In this document: positions 45,946 through 58,095 of the stretch, in pieces
How the letters are laid out: every line of letters begins with the position of its first letter
How positions within the stretch are numbered: position 1 is the stretch's first letter
NCBI RefSeq assembly: GCF_019175385.1
Contig: NC_083339.1
Location: forward strand, 116,173,601 to 116,237,600
From: Lycium barbarum
Lineage: Eukaryota > Streptophyta > Magnoliopsida > Solanales > Solanaceae
Length of the DNA stretch: 64,000 nucleotides
Direction: 5' to 3'
Made by a program: the position numbers and the translations under genes
Notes under the pieces: model-generated
What the model was told of the DNA's origin: nothing
What the model saw: only the letters and a program-made list of their open reading frames with translations
The model's database searches: none

Positions 45946-46655
45946 TCACATACATAGAATAAATAACAACCGGCTTCAACAACTTAATCGCACAAAACAA
46001 ATTGTTCTATGAGCCCAGAAATAATTATTCAAAACAATCTAATAAATCAGACTAGTAATCAAAAAGACTGTAACCTAAGTTCCTGTGTCTTCAGAGGAGC
46101 TTGCGAAATCCACGTGGAAGGTACCAAATTTGTTTCAACTTTCATAATTCCACGTGAAACATTAATGTATGTGACCAAATTTTCTCAATACTTTCTGGTG
46201 CCATTTACAAGGTTCTTTGTCTCTTAATCCTCCCTTTTAGTTTTTTTTTTTTTTTTTTTTTTTGAAATGAACTTTTATTAAAGTAGAGACAAATATAATC
46301 ACAGAAGAAAACAAGTAACCTTGTGGCCTCTGCAATGGTGCCACATGAGCCACAACGAAAACAATATGGGCAAATATTTGTAGTGCACACTTCTAATTCA
46401 TATATACTGGTAAACACAATTTTGCTCATAGCATATACGAATATAAATGTGTTTGACCAGACCATAAAGAAACGCCGTTATTAGGGCTTAGGGTACGAAT
46501 CATGAAATCCTACCGCTAGCATAACCACCCTAACGTCAGAGATCTAAAACAATAAACTTACTGATGATGAGATACGGTTAATTATCACAGATTCATCATA
46601 AAATTTCAATAAGCGAAGATTATCGGTTCAAGTAATCCAGGCTCTTGATACCACA

Positions 46656-47012
46656 TGTAAGATTAACTTAATTCACACAGAATCTTGAACACAATAATCT
46701 TACAGGGAGATAATACGGAAAACATACCTGATGCGGAAGACATTATCACGAAAGCGGAAGTTTTAATTGTGTAAACTGATTTCTACCTCCTTGCCCTAAT
46801 CTTATGTTACCACAGCCGTCAATGATGGAAAGTATATTAGAAGAAGTAGTAACCCTAATGGGTGGAGGGAGGACCAATTTATAGGAGTTGAGACTTAATC
46901 CGGTACGTCCATCAAGTAACTGATCTAACGGACGAGATTTATTCTTCATTAAATATTAGTTATGGGTTTTACATTAATTGGGCCACACATAAGAATAATA
47001 AAAATTCTTACA
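46656..47012 (-). repeat. 5' LTR of the copia element
   Basis: The LTR is 357 bp. On the minus strand it contains a TATA-like cctataaattgg at about 46874-46885, which in the 3' LTR copy reads cctataatttgg. It is adjacent to the tRNA-primer site at 46636-46653. Confidence 0.92.
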
Positions 47013-47283
47013 TCAAGACATTTTAAAAATATATGTAATAATTCTACTCATTTCTAGCCATTGATTTAAGATTAAGGGAGTTTATTATCCCATTCAAAAT
47101 GTGAAGGGGGTATTATATTTCAAACCCAAAATGTTAAGGGAGCAAAGTGGAGTTTTTTATGACAAATTTGGTTAAGTGAATTTATAAAAGAAAAGCCCTA
47201 AATTGAGTGACTTTATTGACAAAATAAAGTTCAATAACTTTGCTATATGACTCCTCGTAGTTGAGCGACCTTTTGAGATATTT
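47013..47283 (-). repeat. Right inverted repeat of the composite block
   Basis: This is the reverse complement of 29361-29625 with about 85% similarity by eye (shared tggctagaaatga, gggataataaac, tttgtcataa, atctcaaaaggtc). The repeat was split by the copia insertion; its inner end continues at 40525-40552. Confidence 0.75.
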
Positions 47284-47400
47284 ATTTTATATTCTTAGTA
47301 CTCAAATATTTATCAGAAAAGTATCACCACGACCCCATCTCCAAAACACTTAAAAATAGCTAGGAATTAGATTCTTTTAAGTTTTAAGTACGTTATTTCT

Positions 47401-47530
47401 TTCCTTTTTTTTTAATGCATAGAGGGTAGGGGAAGGGAAAATGGAGAGGGGATTACAACGTGGAGATTCGAACCCTCACAAATAAGATAAAAGTTCAGGT
47501 AGTTAACCAACTGAGCTACCAGATCCCAAC
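47401..47530 (-). mobile_element. tRNA-derived SINE with 16-bp target duplication
   Basis: On the minus strand it starts gttgggatctggtagctcag, containing A-box-like tagctcagttggttaa and B box ggttcgaatct at about 47463-47473, then a short body and an A-rich tail (aaaaaaaaaggaa) at 47401-47413. Identical 16-mers taagtacgttatttct flank it at 47385-47400 and 47531-47546. The structure matches tRNA-head plant SINEs transcribed by RNA polymerase III. Confidence 0.9.
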
Positions 47531-47569
47531 TAAGTACGTTATTTCTATTGCTTACCAATGAACATTTAA

Positions 47570-48690
47570 TACACCTAAAATGTCGATATCACACTCAAAC
47601 TATATAGACGACCTATTACACCCCCGAACATCGTAAAAGTGAATTATTTTACCCCTGATACATCTATAACCAGTTGCACATGGGGAGGTGTTACACTCGC
47701 CCGCCACGGCGGCGCCACGTCAGAAACCTTCTAATTTTTATATTCTTTTCATTTTCCTTTCTTTATTCATTGATTTTTCTTTTATTAATTATATTTTACA
47801 CTAATTCATTCTTAATTATCCATTAAAATCCTCCAATAATTATATCTTCTCATCACTAAATAACCCTACCCACCCCATCTCTTTTATCCCACAGAAACAC
47901 CATATCCTCCACCACCGAAGCCACCATTATCCATCCATTGAAATGAAAAAAACTCCAACAAGAACACAAACGACCAAACACGAAGGAACACCCATTTTTT
48001 GCTTGTTTGAAAATTGATGAGAAAGCAAAAAGCCTTTTGCTTTTTCTTTTGTATATCACTATGGAAGGGTGATGAGGCTACTAGCACTAGTTGAAAAAAC
48101 ATTAAAAAAAGAAAGGAGAATGGAAAAAGAAAAGGAAGGAGAAAGAAGATGGAGGAGGCGTGAGGGTGTCCAGATGAACGAGAAAGGGAAACGAGCTCAT
48201 AGGAGCTCTAACAATGGCGAAAATGGGATGAGGTCAGTGAGAAGGGAGAAAAATGAAGAAGAAAGAGAGGGCTTTGTGGGGTGGGGGTGGTGTGGCGTGA
48301 AGATGGAGGCGAAGAGGAGGGACGGGGTGGCGGCGTGGTGGAGGGATAGAGTAGGTGTGAAAGGAGGAGAGAGAGAATGAAAAAAAAAAAAAAACAAGGG
48401 TGAAGGGTGCAGAGATGAAGAAGAAAGGGAGGGTGGGCAGGTTTGGAGGGATTGTTGTTGGGTGGGGGGGCTACAAAAACATTTATTTTAATAAAAAAAG
48501 AATAAATAAATAAATTTTAATAAAAACGCGCCACTTTTTAATTATTTTTTATATTTTGTGCTATGTCAGCTTGTAGGGTGGCATTAAATTCACTTTTTAG
48601 ATGTTTAAGTGTGTAATAGGTCGTCTGTCTAGTTTGAGTGTGACCTCGACATTTCGAGTACAGTTCAGAGGTCATTTGATGTATTTTGCC
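47570..48690. mobile_element. Non-autonomous MULE
   Basis: The right end reads outward as ggcaaaatacatcaaatgac... with aatgtcgaggtcacactcaa and gacgacctattacaca. The left end has aaatgtcgatatcacactca and gacgacctattacaccc in inverted orientation, but its outermost 30-35 bp appear lost or diverged. This is the TIR family seen at 30327 and 37734. The interior is G-rich on the plus strand (48060-48470), with purine-rich low-complexity ORFs on the plus strand and Pro/Ser-rich ORFs on the minus strand. No transposase is present. Confidence 0.78.
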
Positions 48691-51200
48691 TAAAGTTTAA
48701 TATCCTATTTTGCCTCAATTTTAACATGCAACTTAAAAAATATTATTGGGCAAAAAATGAGGGCCAACTATCCAAAAGTTTGAAAGAAATTGCAATATAT
48801 ACCTAAAGCAGGCTTCATATCAATATACCTTCTTTGATTTATTGCACGTTTTTTTTTTTTTTTTTGCTAAATGATTTGTTACATCAACTTGTCTACTTCA
48901 ACGCGTTAAATTCTAAACTAAAATTAGTCTAGAAGCACTCTTAAATGATTGGGACCTTTTTTTATACTATATAAAAGAAATCTCCTTGGCAATATAAAAC
49001 AGTAAGTGACAGAAAGGAAATGTCCAAATCTTATCAAAATAAATCTCACATTGTCCGTTTAAACTATTGACCATCTAGGACGGTCCATGCATTTCTAGCT
49101 TTCTTATTAGTGTCGTTGGGCCCGGACTTAACTAACTTTAAAATTTTAATTTGTAGATATCTTTTAAAAAAATTCTACTCTTGCTTCTTTATTTTTGTAA
49201 TATCAATCTGATGCTTCGAAAGACTTCTAAAATATTAAAGTACAAAAAACGTACCTGAAAATTAATGAAAACTATTTTTCTTAGTTTATATATTAGATTT
49301 AAAAAAAAAATCAAACATTTGAAAGCTCTCATTATTTCCATTTTACTTAAATCTTTTGAGATTAAAGCCTCTGATGATCCATCCAAATTTAGTTTTCATA
49401 TGTTAAATTAATTTCATTTGCTTCTTTGAATTGAATCCATATTGCCTAACTTTTTTTTTTTTTAGCAAAGATATTACAATATTCAATTTATGTCAAACAT
49501 ATTCGATGCAAATATTGTAGCATGATGAAATCAATAAAGTTAATTTACAAATAAATATAAATAATTAAAAACCTTGATATTACAAGAATATTTTGTAGAT
49601 ATTCTTTCAAATTAAATCACAAAAAATTACTGAAAAGTCAATAGAATTAATTGTTCTGACTTTAAATTTTCTTTTACATTCCAAAAGATGCATGTTAAAA
49701 AATAACATTTTTTTACTTTTCTTAATTTAATAAATCATTTTATGAAATCTACATTGTAATAACTTTTTCATGTTAAATGTAAATATTTTATCTTAAACTA
49801 TATAAAATATTATTATCCGATATTTTGCAAAATATTTTAATATTTAAAAAAAGGTGAAAAATATAATTTTTACAATTGTCTAGTATTATTGCTTTTTGAA
49901 AATCAAATTGTATTTTCTTTAACTACATTATTTTTTCAAACATTTTCAATATATAAAAATAATATTTTATTTTTACTCTTTTAATATAGTAAATAAATTT
50001 TATGTTAATAGTGTGAGCACGTAAAATTATTAATTAACTACCGTACTTCGGAATTCATTTTTTCGATTGAGACGGAGGGACTGTAATTTACATTTTTGAA
50101 GTATTTAACAATGATATAAGTTATTTATATTTATTTTCTTAATTTAAAACTTAATCCAAACTTAAGTGAAATCTTGATAAATTACTTATGTTCGCCAGCA
50201 TGTACGACATAAGATTGTAGTGAAAAATTAAAAAGAAATTACTAAATGGACGAATAAAAAAATAAAATAGCAAATGATAAATAGTAAATAACATCAATAA
50301 ATAATAAATAGTATTATCAGAATAATATTGTAATTCAATCATTAAGCCTATATTAAGATAGAATTGAATGACATGATAATTCTTTATACGTCTATAATAA
50401 ATTTTTAAGGAAAAACATAATTTGAAACAAGTTTAATAATATTTTTACACAAAAGATTCAAATATGTATAAGTATGCTTTGTGGGGCCTCTATAACCTTT
50501 TCCATAACGTCATCTTTTTTAGTGGCATGAAAAAGTCCTTAAAGTTCTCAAAATTTTCCAAAATGTGTGAAGATTCACAAAGCCATAAATTTTTCAATTA
50601 GGGGTAAAAAGAGTAAAAAAAAATTCACGTCAAGACTACAAAAAACCGGTATTCTCCCTTATATATAGTAGCAAAGCAATGAAAAGTAGACAATAAAAAT
50701 AAAAAGTAAATTTGACCTTAGAAATAAATTTGGAACCTAAAAGTAATTAATTGAAAAGTTTGACATTAAATTGGAAACTTTTGTGAGGACTATAAATACC
50801 CCTTGATTCTCCCTTATATATAGTAGTAATGTTTTCTGTACATCACAATATTCATGTAATTTTGAAAATGAAAAAAAAAAGGTCTAAATTTTGTTTCATA
50901 TAATGAAATATTAACAATCAATTTATTTAAAAAAATAATCGTGCGTAGCTCTCTAGAACAAATATTAATCATAGCATTTACTCCATCACTTTTAATTGAA
51001 GTGTCATAATTTTCATTTTAGTCCGTCCTTACTTCCTTATTAAAAACAATTTGATTTTAATCTTTTTAAATGAAATGATCTAAAATCATAATTATTTATG
51101 ATTCGTTTTAAATCATAAATTTTAATTTTTTTTAAAAAAATTCATGCCCAATCATATACCCTGCATAAATCGGGATGAAGGGAATATTTGGTCAAAATAC
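48691..51200. other. AT-rich intergenic region upstream of SDR copy B
   Basis: No gene is visible in about 2.5 kb of very AT-rich DNA. The phrase attctcccttatatatagtag occurs at about 50650 and 50807, a direct repeat about 157 bp apart. Stowaway-like half ends (gagacggagggact near 50070, tactccatcacttttaattg near 50980) suggest broken MITEs. Confidence 0.6.
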
Positions 51201-51208
51201 TATAGGAG

Positions 51209-51216
51209 TATAAATA
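51209..51216 (+). promoter_or_regulatory. Putative TATA box of SDR copy B
   Basis: The sequence tataaata lies about 145 bp upstream of the ATG at 51358 in an otherwise mixed-composition stretch. The position and match fit a plant core promoter; the start of transcription is not known. Confidence 0.45.
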
Positions 51217-51357
51217 TGTCCCAGTGTGGCAGAAGCAGCCAAAAGTTGGGGAGGGAAAAATCCAAGAAAAGAAAAGAGGATAGCTTAAGATTGATTAATC
51301 TGACAAAGGTGGTGTTTTTACAGTTGTTGCTTTGAGAAAAAAAAAAGAAGCATGCCA

Positions 51358-54300
51358 ATGTGGTTTCTTAACAAAAAGGGTCCTTCTGGTTTCTCATCAA
51401 ACTCAACAGCTGAGGAAGTAACTCAAGGAATTGATGGCTCTGCTCTTACTGCCATTGTTACAGGTACTACTTAACTCTCTTTCTATTTTTCCATACTGAG
51501 TTTGTAGGGAAATTTTACCTGCCCTGCCCATTTCTTGTTCTTTTTTATTTCCTGTAACAATTGCCTTAATTGTTAATATGTTTCTTTCTTGGTTTAGTAT
51601 TAAAATAGATTTTGCATAATACAATTCTGATTTCTAATTTTCTTGATGAATCAGAATTAAAGCAGAAAGGTGCAATTTTTGCCTCAACTCAGGCTACTCA
51701 TAATATGTTATATGTATATTGTCCGTGGCCGAACTATGATTTTTAGGTAGGGGTGTCAAAATATGAAAAGGTAAACATTGGACAGAAATTAAAGGTATTC
51801 AACTCATAGGGTATATACATAAAAAAAAATCACTAATCTACACTACAATTTTCCAGCGAAGCCTTGGATACATGTGGCTCCGCCACTGTGTAAGAAAAGG
51901 GGCAGCCCGGTGCACTAAGCCTCCCGCGATGCGTGGGTCCAAGGAAGAACTATCATCCCTGTTGACATGTAAATTTGTTTTGAAACAGTTTCATGTATTG
52001 TATACTTCCTCAGTTGTATATTTCATAAAGAAGAACTAGCCGTGTTATTTTGCATGAATCTGGTATGATACTATGGAATGAGAAGATCCCAAATAGAGCA
52101 GAATACGTATGGACGATTCATTTAGCTGTCCCCAACTCGCTTGGGATTGAGGCATAGATGTTGTTCTTGTATTTAAAAATTCACCATGTCTCAGTGTTCT
52201 CATTGTCTTTGTGGATACTTGCTACCACTTACACTTTTATATCGGTGATGGTTAAACAGGAGCATCAAGTGGAATTGGTGCTGAAACTGCACGTGTTCTT
52301 GCATTGCGGGGTGTGCATGTAATTATGGGGGTCAGGAATATCTCTGCTGGAAAACAGGTTAAAGAGGCAATTATTAGAGATGTCCCAGAAGCTAAGATTG
52401 ATGCCTTGGAGTTGGATCTCAGTTCACTTGCTTCTGTGAGGAATTTCGCATCAAATTACAATTCTTTAGGCCTTCCTCTAAACCTGCTTATGTAAGATGA
52501 AGTTGGATAAGTGTAGACTTCTTTTGTTTTGGTTACTTTTTATACTCCTACGTAAATGCATAGCAAAGCAATTTTGAGTATTGCTATTTGTGCCTTCTTT
52601 TCATGATTTAGAGTTAGTAAAACTGTATTAGGCGTACTTCATAAAAAATAACATACTATGACCTCTTCATTAGTTTGTTAACTAGTACTTGGTCAGGATG
52701 GAAGTACGTTAGCTACTGATGTTGAGTGGGTTGAAGCTGTGTGCTTAATCTGAAGTCTCTGAAAACCAGAACCCTGTATTAAAGAAAGCACACATATCTG
52801 ATGTGAGTCTTATGCACATTTCTATTTCTATTAAGTTCTCAGAAAAGGTCTGGTGGCCCGGGCACAAACTATAGATGTATGTATGTGAACACTGAAACAA
52901 GAGAAAAGCAAGAAGTTAATATGACACCAAGGGAAGCTAACCGTTGTTATGTGTTAGTTCTCAAACACAGCATGCTCCAGGTCAATTACCTAATCTAAAT
53001 GTTGAAATAGAATTTCTTGTCTGATTTTAAGAAATGTAGAAAAGAAATTACTTAGTACATTAAGTTGCAAACTATATTCTATACTAATTTTAAGTCAATA
53101 TAACTACGACTTTAACACTAAATTGAATAGGTGAGTCGATAAATATCACAGGAATCATCTCCGATGTACTGTAACTCCATATTTGAATGTGACATAATGG
53201 AACTTATTTGGCTAATCTCCATATTTTTCCTTGTCTGCTGTACATATGATAAGTTTTCTGTTTCTCTGTGATGTCAATATAAATATGGAGATCACTCTTC
53301 CATATTTCAATTATAAAACTCAGACAATACAAAATCAACATTCAGTTTTTAAAAGCATGCAATTTCTATCACTAATTAATGCAAATTTTTGGACAGTTCC
53401 AGTTCTATCTTTCGTGTTCCTTCACAAGATTCAGATGACACAAAAGTAAAATTCCTGACATTTTGAAATTTAAAGTAATCTGTTATACTAATTTCTAAGA
53501 TCAGTTTTCACTCTATCGACGACCCCTTTTTATTATTTTTTCTTGGCTCAAGAAGGGATTATTCATCATAGGTAATAACAGTTGCATATTCCTTTAACTT
53601 AATACAACTAAAAAAGCCAACAGACGGAATCCAAGGCTATTTAGATTTGGTTGCTGATTCAGCGAAGTTCAGTGTGCTGGTAAATAAGCTACAGATGATA
53701 TTATCATGTTCAGCCTTCCTCGCACAACATTTAGGGTGAACAGAACTTACATTTGTATTCATGGTACTTGTGCTTTAACTTTCTTTTAGGCAGACTGGTG
53801 TGCACAGAAATAACTAGATAATTTCACTCTTGTGGCAAGTAACAATGCAGGAATCATGGCAACCCCATTCGCACTTTCCAAGGATAAGATTGAGCTGCAA
53901 TTTGCAACAAACCATGTTGGTAAGATGCACAGCATTTCCCACTACTTAACACTGAAACAAAATAATCAAAGAAAATGAGAATAATAGGACTGGGTATCTT
54001 CCTTTGGAGATGATATGGTTAATACAGGGTCACACAAATAGCCAGGCCTTAAACACTGGAGTTATGAGGTCAATTATTTGGGCTAAGTGTGTATCATCTA
54101 ACAATGTATGTCCTGCTTGTTAGACTTACTTTGATGACCAATTATTGATTTGCTTAATTTTAGATGATTACCTTGTCTTTACAGCCAAAATTGGCTCAGA
54201 CGCTCAGTTTATGTTTACATTGTTACTCCCTTGTCTTTGGTGCCCATAGTCCTTAATTTGCGAGGTTGTGTGTTCCTAGATTTAAACATCATCTAAATTT

Positions 54301-57300
54301 AATGCAGGCACAGTAGTTGGTGTTTTTAGTGTGAATGCTAATGTTTTAATTTCGTAGTCATTTGTTTGATAAGGTTCTGTATTCTTAGATTTCTGCATAA
54401 CTTAATGACATCTTGTGGGAAAATTATGTTTTTGGTGATACTGAGGTCAACTGCATCACTCTAGAGGATGATTGACGAAGTATATTTTATTGCAGGCCAC
54501 TTCCTTCTAACAAATTTATTGCTGGACGTCATGAAAAGAACGGCCTGTCAGAGTAGAAAAGAAGGAAGAATTGTTAATGTCTCCTCACGCCGCCACAAAT
54601 TTTCTTACAATGAAGGGATTCGGTTTAACAAGATTAATGATCAATCAGGGTGAACATGCTATAGTCTGTGACATATCTTTTGAGTGCTAATTCTTTAGTT
54701 GTTGAGTCTTTGATTTTCTTCCCTAAATTTGACTAATGTATATATTAGTGTCCATCATTGGCGGAAGATGTTGTATGCACTGCACAGAGTATCTGTAAAG
54801 AACTAAAGCATAAGAAACTTATCTTTGCGATTCTCCCAATCTCTCTCATAGGGACTGTGCATCTGTGAGAAACAGGCCCTAATTTCGTTGTTGTCTCTAT
54901 CACCGACCATGTTCGAATGAAAAAGCATTATAACAGTGCTATTTTCAATGACTATTGGAAAATATTTATGCCCTACACGAATTTAAAATTTGGACAATAA
55001 TTGTCCCCAATTCTCGGTGACGTGAGGGACAAAGATTTTTAGCCAAAGTAATTGATCATTTATCTGTAGTCATAAGGAGTGTGTATTTGTGTTGTTTTCA
55101 GAAAATAGATGAAATGTGCTTATGTTTAGAAAAATTGACACAGGACTTTGTCTTATGTGGATGAATGATCCTCAGGTATACTAGCCTATCTGCATATGGT
55201 CAGTCAAAGCTTGCCAATGTGCTGCATGCTAATGAACTTGCTAGACGTCTAAAGGTACGCACTGATCAAGTTAACAGTTTATTGTATTTGAAGATTGACC
55301 TTTTCTAATACATTTGGTAAAATATAATCCACCAGACTATACAAGTATGTTATATAAATATGTCAAATTTGACTCTATCATCCCTGACCTAGTAATTTTC
55401 AAATGGATTTACCACGAAGACTGAAACCTCCTCAACTGTAGAAATTTTCCTGGAGTAGATTGAGGATTGTAAGTGGCATACCATAATGGTAGAAGTGTTT
55501 TCTCAATGTACTTTCTGCTAAACAAGCATTTAATACAAACCTATAAGTTTCAGCATTTGCTACAAATGTTTTCAAGGAGGCATCATCCATTACAGTGCCT
55601 GGATATTGCATTTTATACTTCTTGAGTTGCAATTTTTATCTTACAAACATTAAAGTACCGTACTCCTAGAATAGACACTGTCAAAGGTTTCTCCCTCTTC
55701 TTTTCTGATTAGGCGTGAAGTAGTTATATTGAATCCTCTCTTTAACTAATATTACCAGGCTTACAGAACCTTTTGGTACCTTGCTTGACAACGGTACCAA
55801 GTATAAGTAGCTGATAAGCTCTTTATCCATTTTAAGAATAATAATTTGGTCATTTGCTTGAAAAGGATGAGGGTATGGAGATCACGGCGAATTCGCTTCA
55901 CCCAGGAGCCATTGCCACCAACCTTTTCCGTCAGCACAACATTATCAGTGGTAATCTCTTTGACTTCTGAGTCTGCAGGGGTGCTACATATAAAGCTCAA
56001 CTGAATGGTATACTCGACATTACTGCAAATGTCTAAAATCGTGCTTCTTTGGTATTTGTACAGTCTGCCAGATTTCACTTTTTTCATAGGTTTATATAAG
56101 TCTTGTACTTGAAAAGAAAAAGGGAACATTGGCCAAAATGTCAAAAAGACAGCTGAATGTCTATGAAAAAGCAACAGATCCTCCTAATTCATTAATGCGA
56201 AGTTTAAGATTATTTCACTGTCATGATTATGCTTGTGGTACCCACTAAAGCATAACCTCAAAAATCAAATCGAAGCAATTTAAAGAATTGAAAGGAAAAG
56301 GCATGTTGCTTCATGACTTTATAGGCTAGGATTTAAGTTAAATATGCTGGTGTTGAGAACGAATAACACTACCCAGATGATCCTCCCACGAGCTTGGTAA
56401 CCATCTAACAAGTCAAATCTGGTTCGAAGCCCTTGTTAACTGTCCATAGTGGGCCTTCTCAGTGTTGCTTATGTCTTGTTCTTTACTAAAGTTTGTGAAC
56501 TTGTTACTTACATTTGATGGAGCTAGATGATGGGGTCACTGCCTTTGGTCAAACGTATAAGCTCTTGGCTGCATGCCTATTTATCCTTCATCTATCTTGT
56601 TACTGCTCAAAATGCTCTTTGTGGGCATTTTGAAATAAACTAAAGATCCTCACAGATCTTTTGTGCCGGGTTGTATTCCGGGTTATCTATTGTAAGTAAC
56701 CAATAAGTATTAGAAATGAATTTATGAATCAATATACTGCAGGGCAGTATCTTCGTTTACCTTTGAAACTAGCAAGTTTCCCCTTCAGAGCACCTTACTG
56801 ATTCTCCATAGTCTCAGTGCAACCAAGCATCAACTTATAAGGTACCATGTTAATCCAGGGTAAAAAAATCATAGAAAGTAGAGTTGATGGATGATGAAAA
56901 CACATTTTTGCCTTACCGAATTCCACGGATATACAATTTTTGTTTAAAGAGAAGTATAATTAAGATTTATATCTAACAGAAAACTAACTGGATTTCTGCT
57001 ACTTTATTTTATGACTTTCATCAACATCTTCATAATTTGGTCAATATCTCCCTTCAAATTCTCAGACCCTGAGAATAAAGGATAAGTACTTTGAGGTCCT
57101 GTCACTAGCATCCTTTCTGCGTGGAAGGTGTTCACGTTTTTCTCTTTTCTAAAAAATGACATTGTATTTATCCACTGTCTTTCTCGATGTGATGCAGGCA
57201 TTGTTAATGTCATTGGCAAGCATGTGTTGAAAAATGTTCAGCAGGTAATTGTGGAGTGCTGGAAGTCCTATTAAATTCTTTTGTTCTAGACTATGTGTAG

Positions 57301-58095
57301 CAAGAAAAATCTTTAACAAACACACAAGGGAAATGGAATGCTGAGAATGAAAATCTAAAGACACTTGGTTTGCTAGAATTTGAATTTAACTTTAAAATCA
57401 TGATTCATGGGTTATATCCCAAATAGAATAAGATATCAAGAGTGTACTTTTATTTTTCCTTGAACAAAGTCTGGTTGGAATAAGACCCAATTGCTGTAGA
57501 TACTATGCAACCAATCCTTCTTCAGAAGATTATGAATAAGCAGTACTGAAAGAGGAAAGTACGGTTTGTCATCCTTTATTTTTTAGTTTTTAAAGTAGAG
57601 TACCTCACTGGCCGTTTCTTTTTTCCACTTCTACTGTCATAGCTTCAAGTCTGTGATCTTGTGGAAGTAGCTAGCAAATCTAGAGATTTCATACGTGCCA
57701 AAGAGGATTTCATTTCCTTACCCTCACAGGTGATCATGGAGGGTAAGGGAATTAAATCTCTTTGGCAGGTATGAATAGCTGTCATGAATCAAAGTTTCAG
57801 AAGTCATAAAGACAAGAAACACTTTAGTTTTGGCTGTTCTATTCGTGCACCTTTTTCTGTTTCATAGGCGAAAATGTTCTTTCCATAAGTTTCTTGACGG
57901 AATCCTCTATTTGCTGATGTTGTCTTGTGAAAGTGGTTTCAGGGAGCTGCAACAACATGCTATGTGGCTTTGCATCCTGATGTTAAAGGTGTAAGTGGCA
58001 AATATTATGCGAACTGCAACATAGCTGAGGCGAGTCCCCTAGCTAACGATGCTGGATTGGCATTGTGGGATTTTACCACGAGTATAGTTGGGTAA
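51358..58095 (+). CDS. TIC32: TIC32-like short-chain dehydrogenase/reductase, copy B, intact
   Basis: Eight exons with canonical GT-AG borders: 51358-51463, 52260-52491, 53840-53919, 54496-54649, 55176-55254, 55866-55950, 57198-57244 and 57943-58095. They sum to 936 nt, exactly 311 codons plus TAA. An ATG two codons upstream (51352) is in frame, but MWFLNKKG matches the family start. The N-terminal [26 protein letters not shown] is typical of TIC32/retinol-dehydrogenase-like plant SDRs. TGASSGIG binds the NADP(H) phosphate, NNAG stabilises the core, and Ser in NVSS with YGQSK forms the active site. TIC32 in pea is an NADPH-dependent dehydrogenase of the chloroplast inner envelope that binds Tic110 and calmodulin. 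Which paralogue this is, and whether it is plastidial, is inference. Exon lengths match copy A one for one. Confidence 0.93.
51885..51960. mobile_element. Partial SINE-like fragment in intron 1 of copy B
   Basis: The phrase gggcagcccggtgcactaag followed by ctcccgcgatgcg matches the inverted 3' part of widespread plant SINEs by memory of that motif. It is truncated, with no target duplication found. Confidence 0.4.
52085..52172 (+). mobile_element. 3' end of a TS-type SINE in intron 1 of copy B
   Basis: The phrase ccccaactcgcttgggattg followed by aggcatagatgttgttcttg is the characteristic 3' terminus of Solanaceae TS-like SINEs, with a degenerate TTG tail. The tRNA head is missing or too diverged to see. 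Confidence 0.5.

Larger units (their letters stand above)
40553..47012 (-). mobile_element. Ty1/copia LTR retrotransposon, 6.5 kb, young
   Basis: Nearly identical LTRs (40553-40910 and 46656-47012) start TGTAAGA and end TCTTACA. Next to the 5' LTR (high coordinates) the minus strand reads TGTGGTATCAAGAGCC, a copia primer-binding site complementary to initiator-Met tRNA with an extra A. A purine tract aagtgggagaa abuts the 3' LTR. The polyprotein is a single minus-strand frame with a few nonsense codons. The 5-bp target is CTTGA on one side and a one-base variant (CTTCGA) on the other, as shown by comparison with the uninterrupted copy at 29625-29640. It inserted into the right inverted repeat of the composite block. 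Confidence 0.93.

Noticed and set aside
47460..47530. Possible tRNA gene on the minus strand
   Set aside because: A and B boxes are present, but the region continues into a SINE body with A-rich tail and is flanked by 16-bp target duplications, so it is a SINE head.
48069..48397. Lys/Arg/Glu-rich ORF and opposite Ser/Pro-rich ORF
   Set aside because: Both reflect the purine-rich interior of a non-autonomous MULE.
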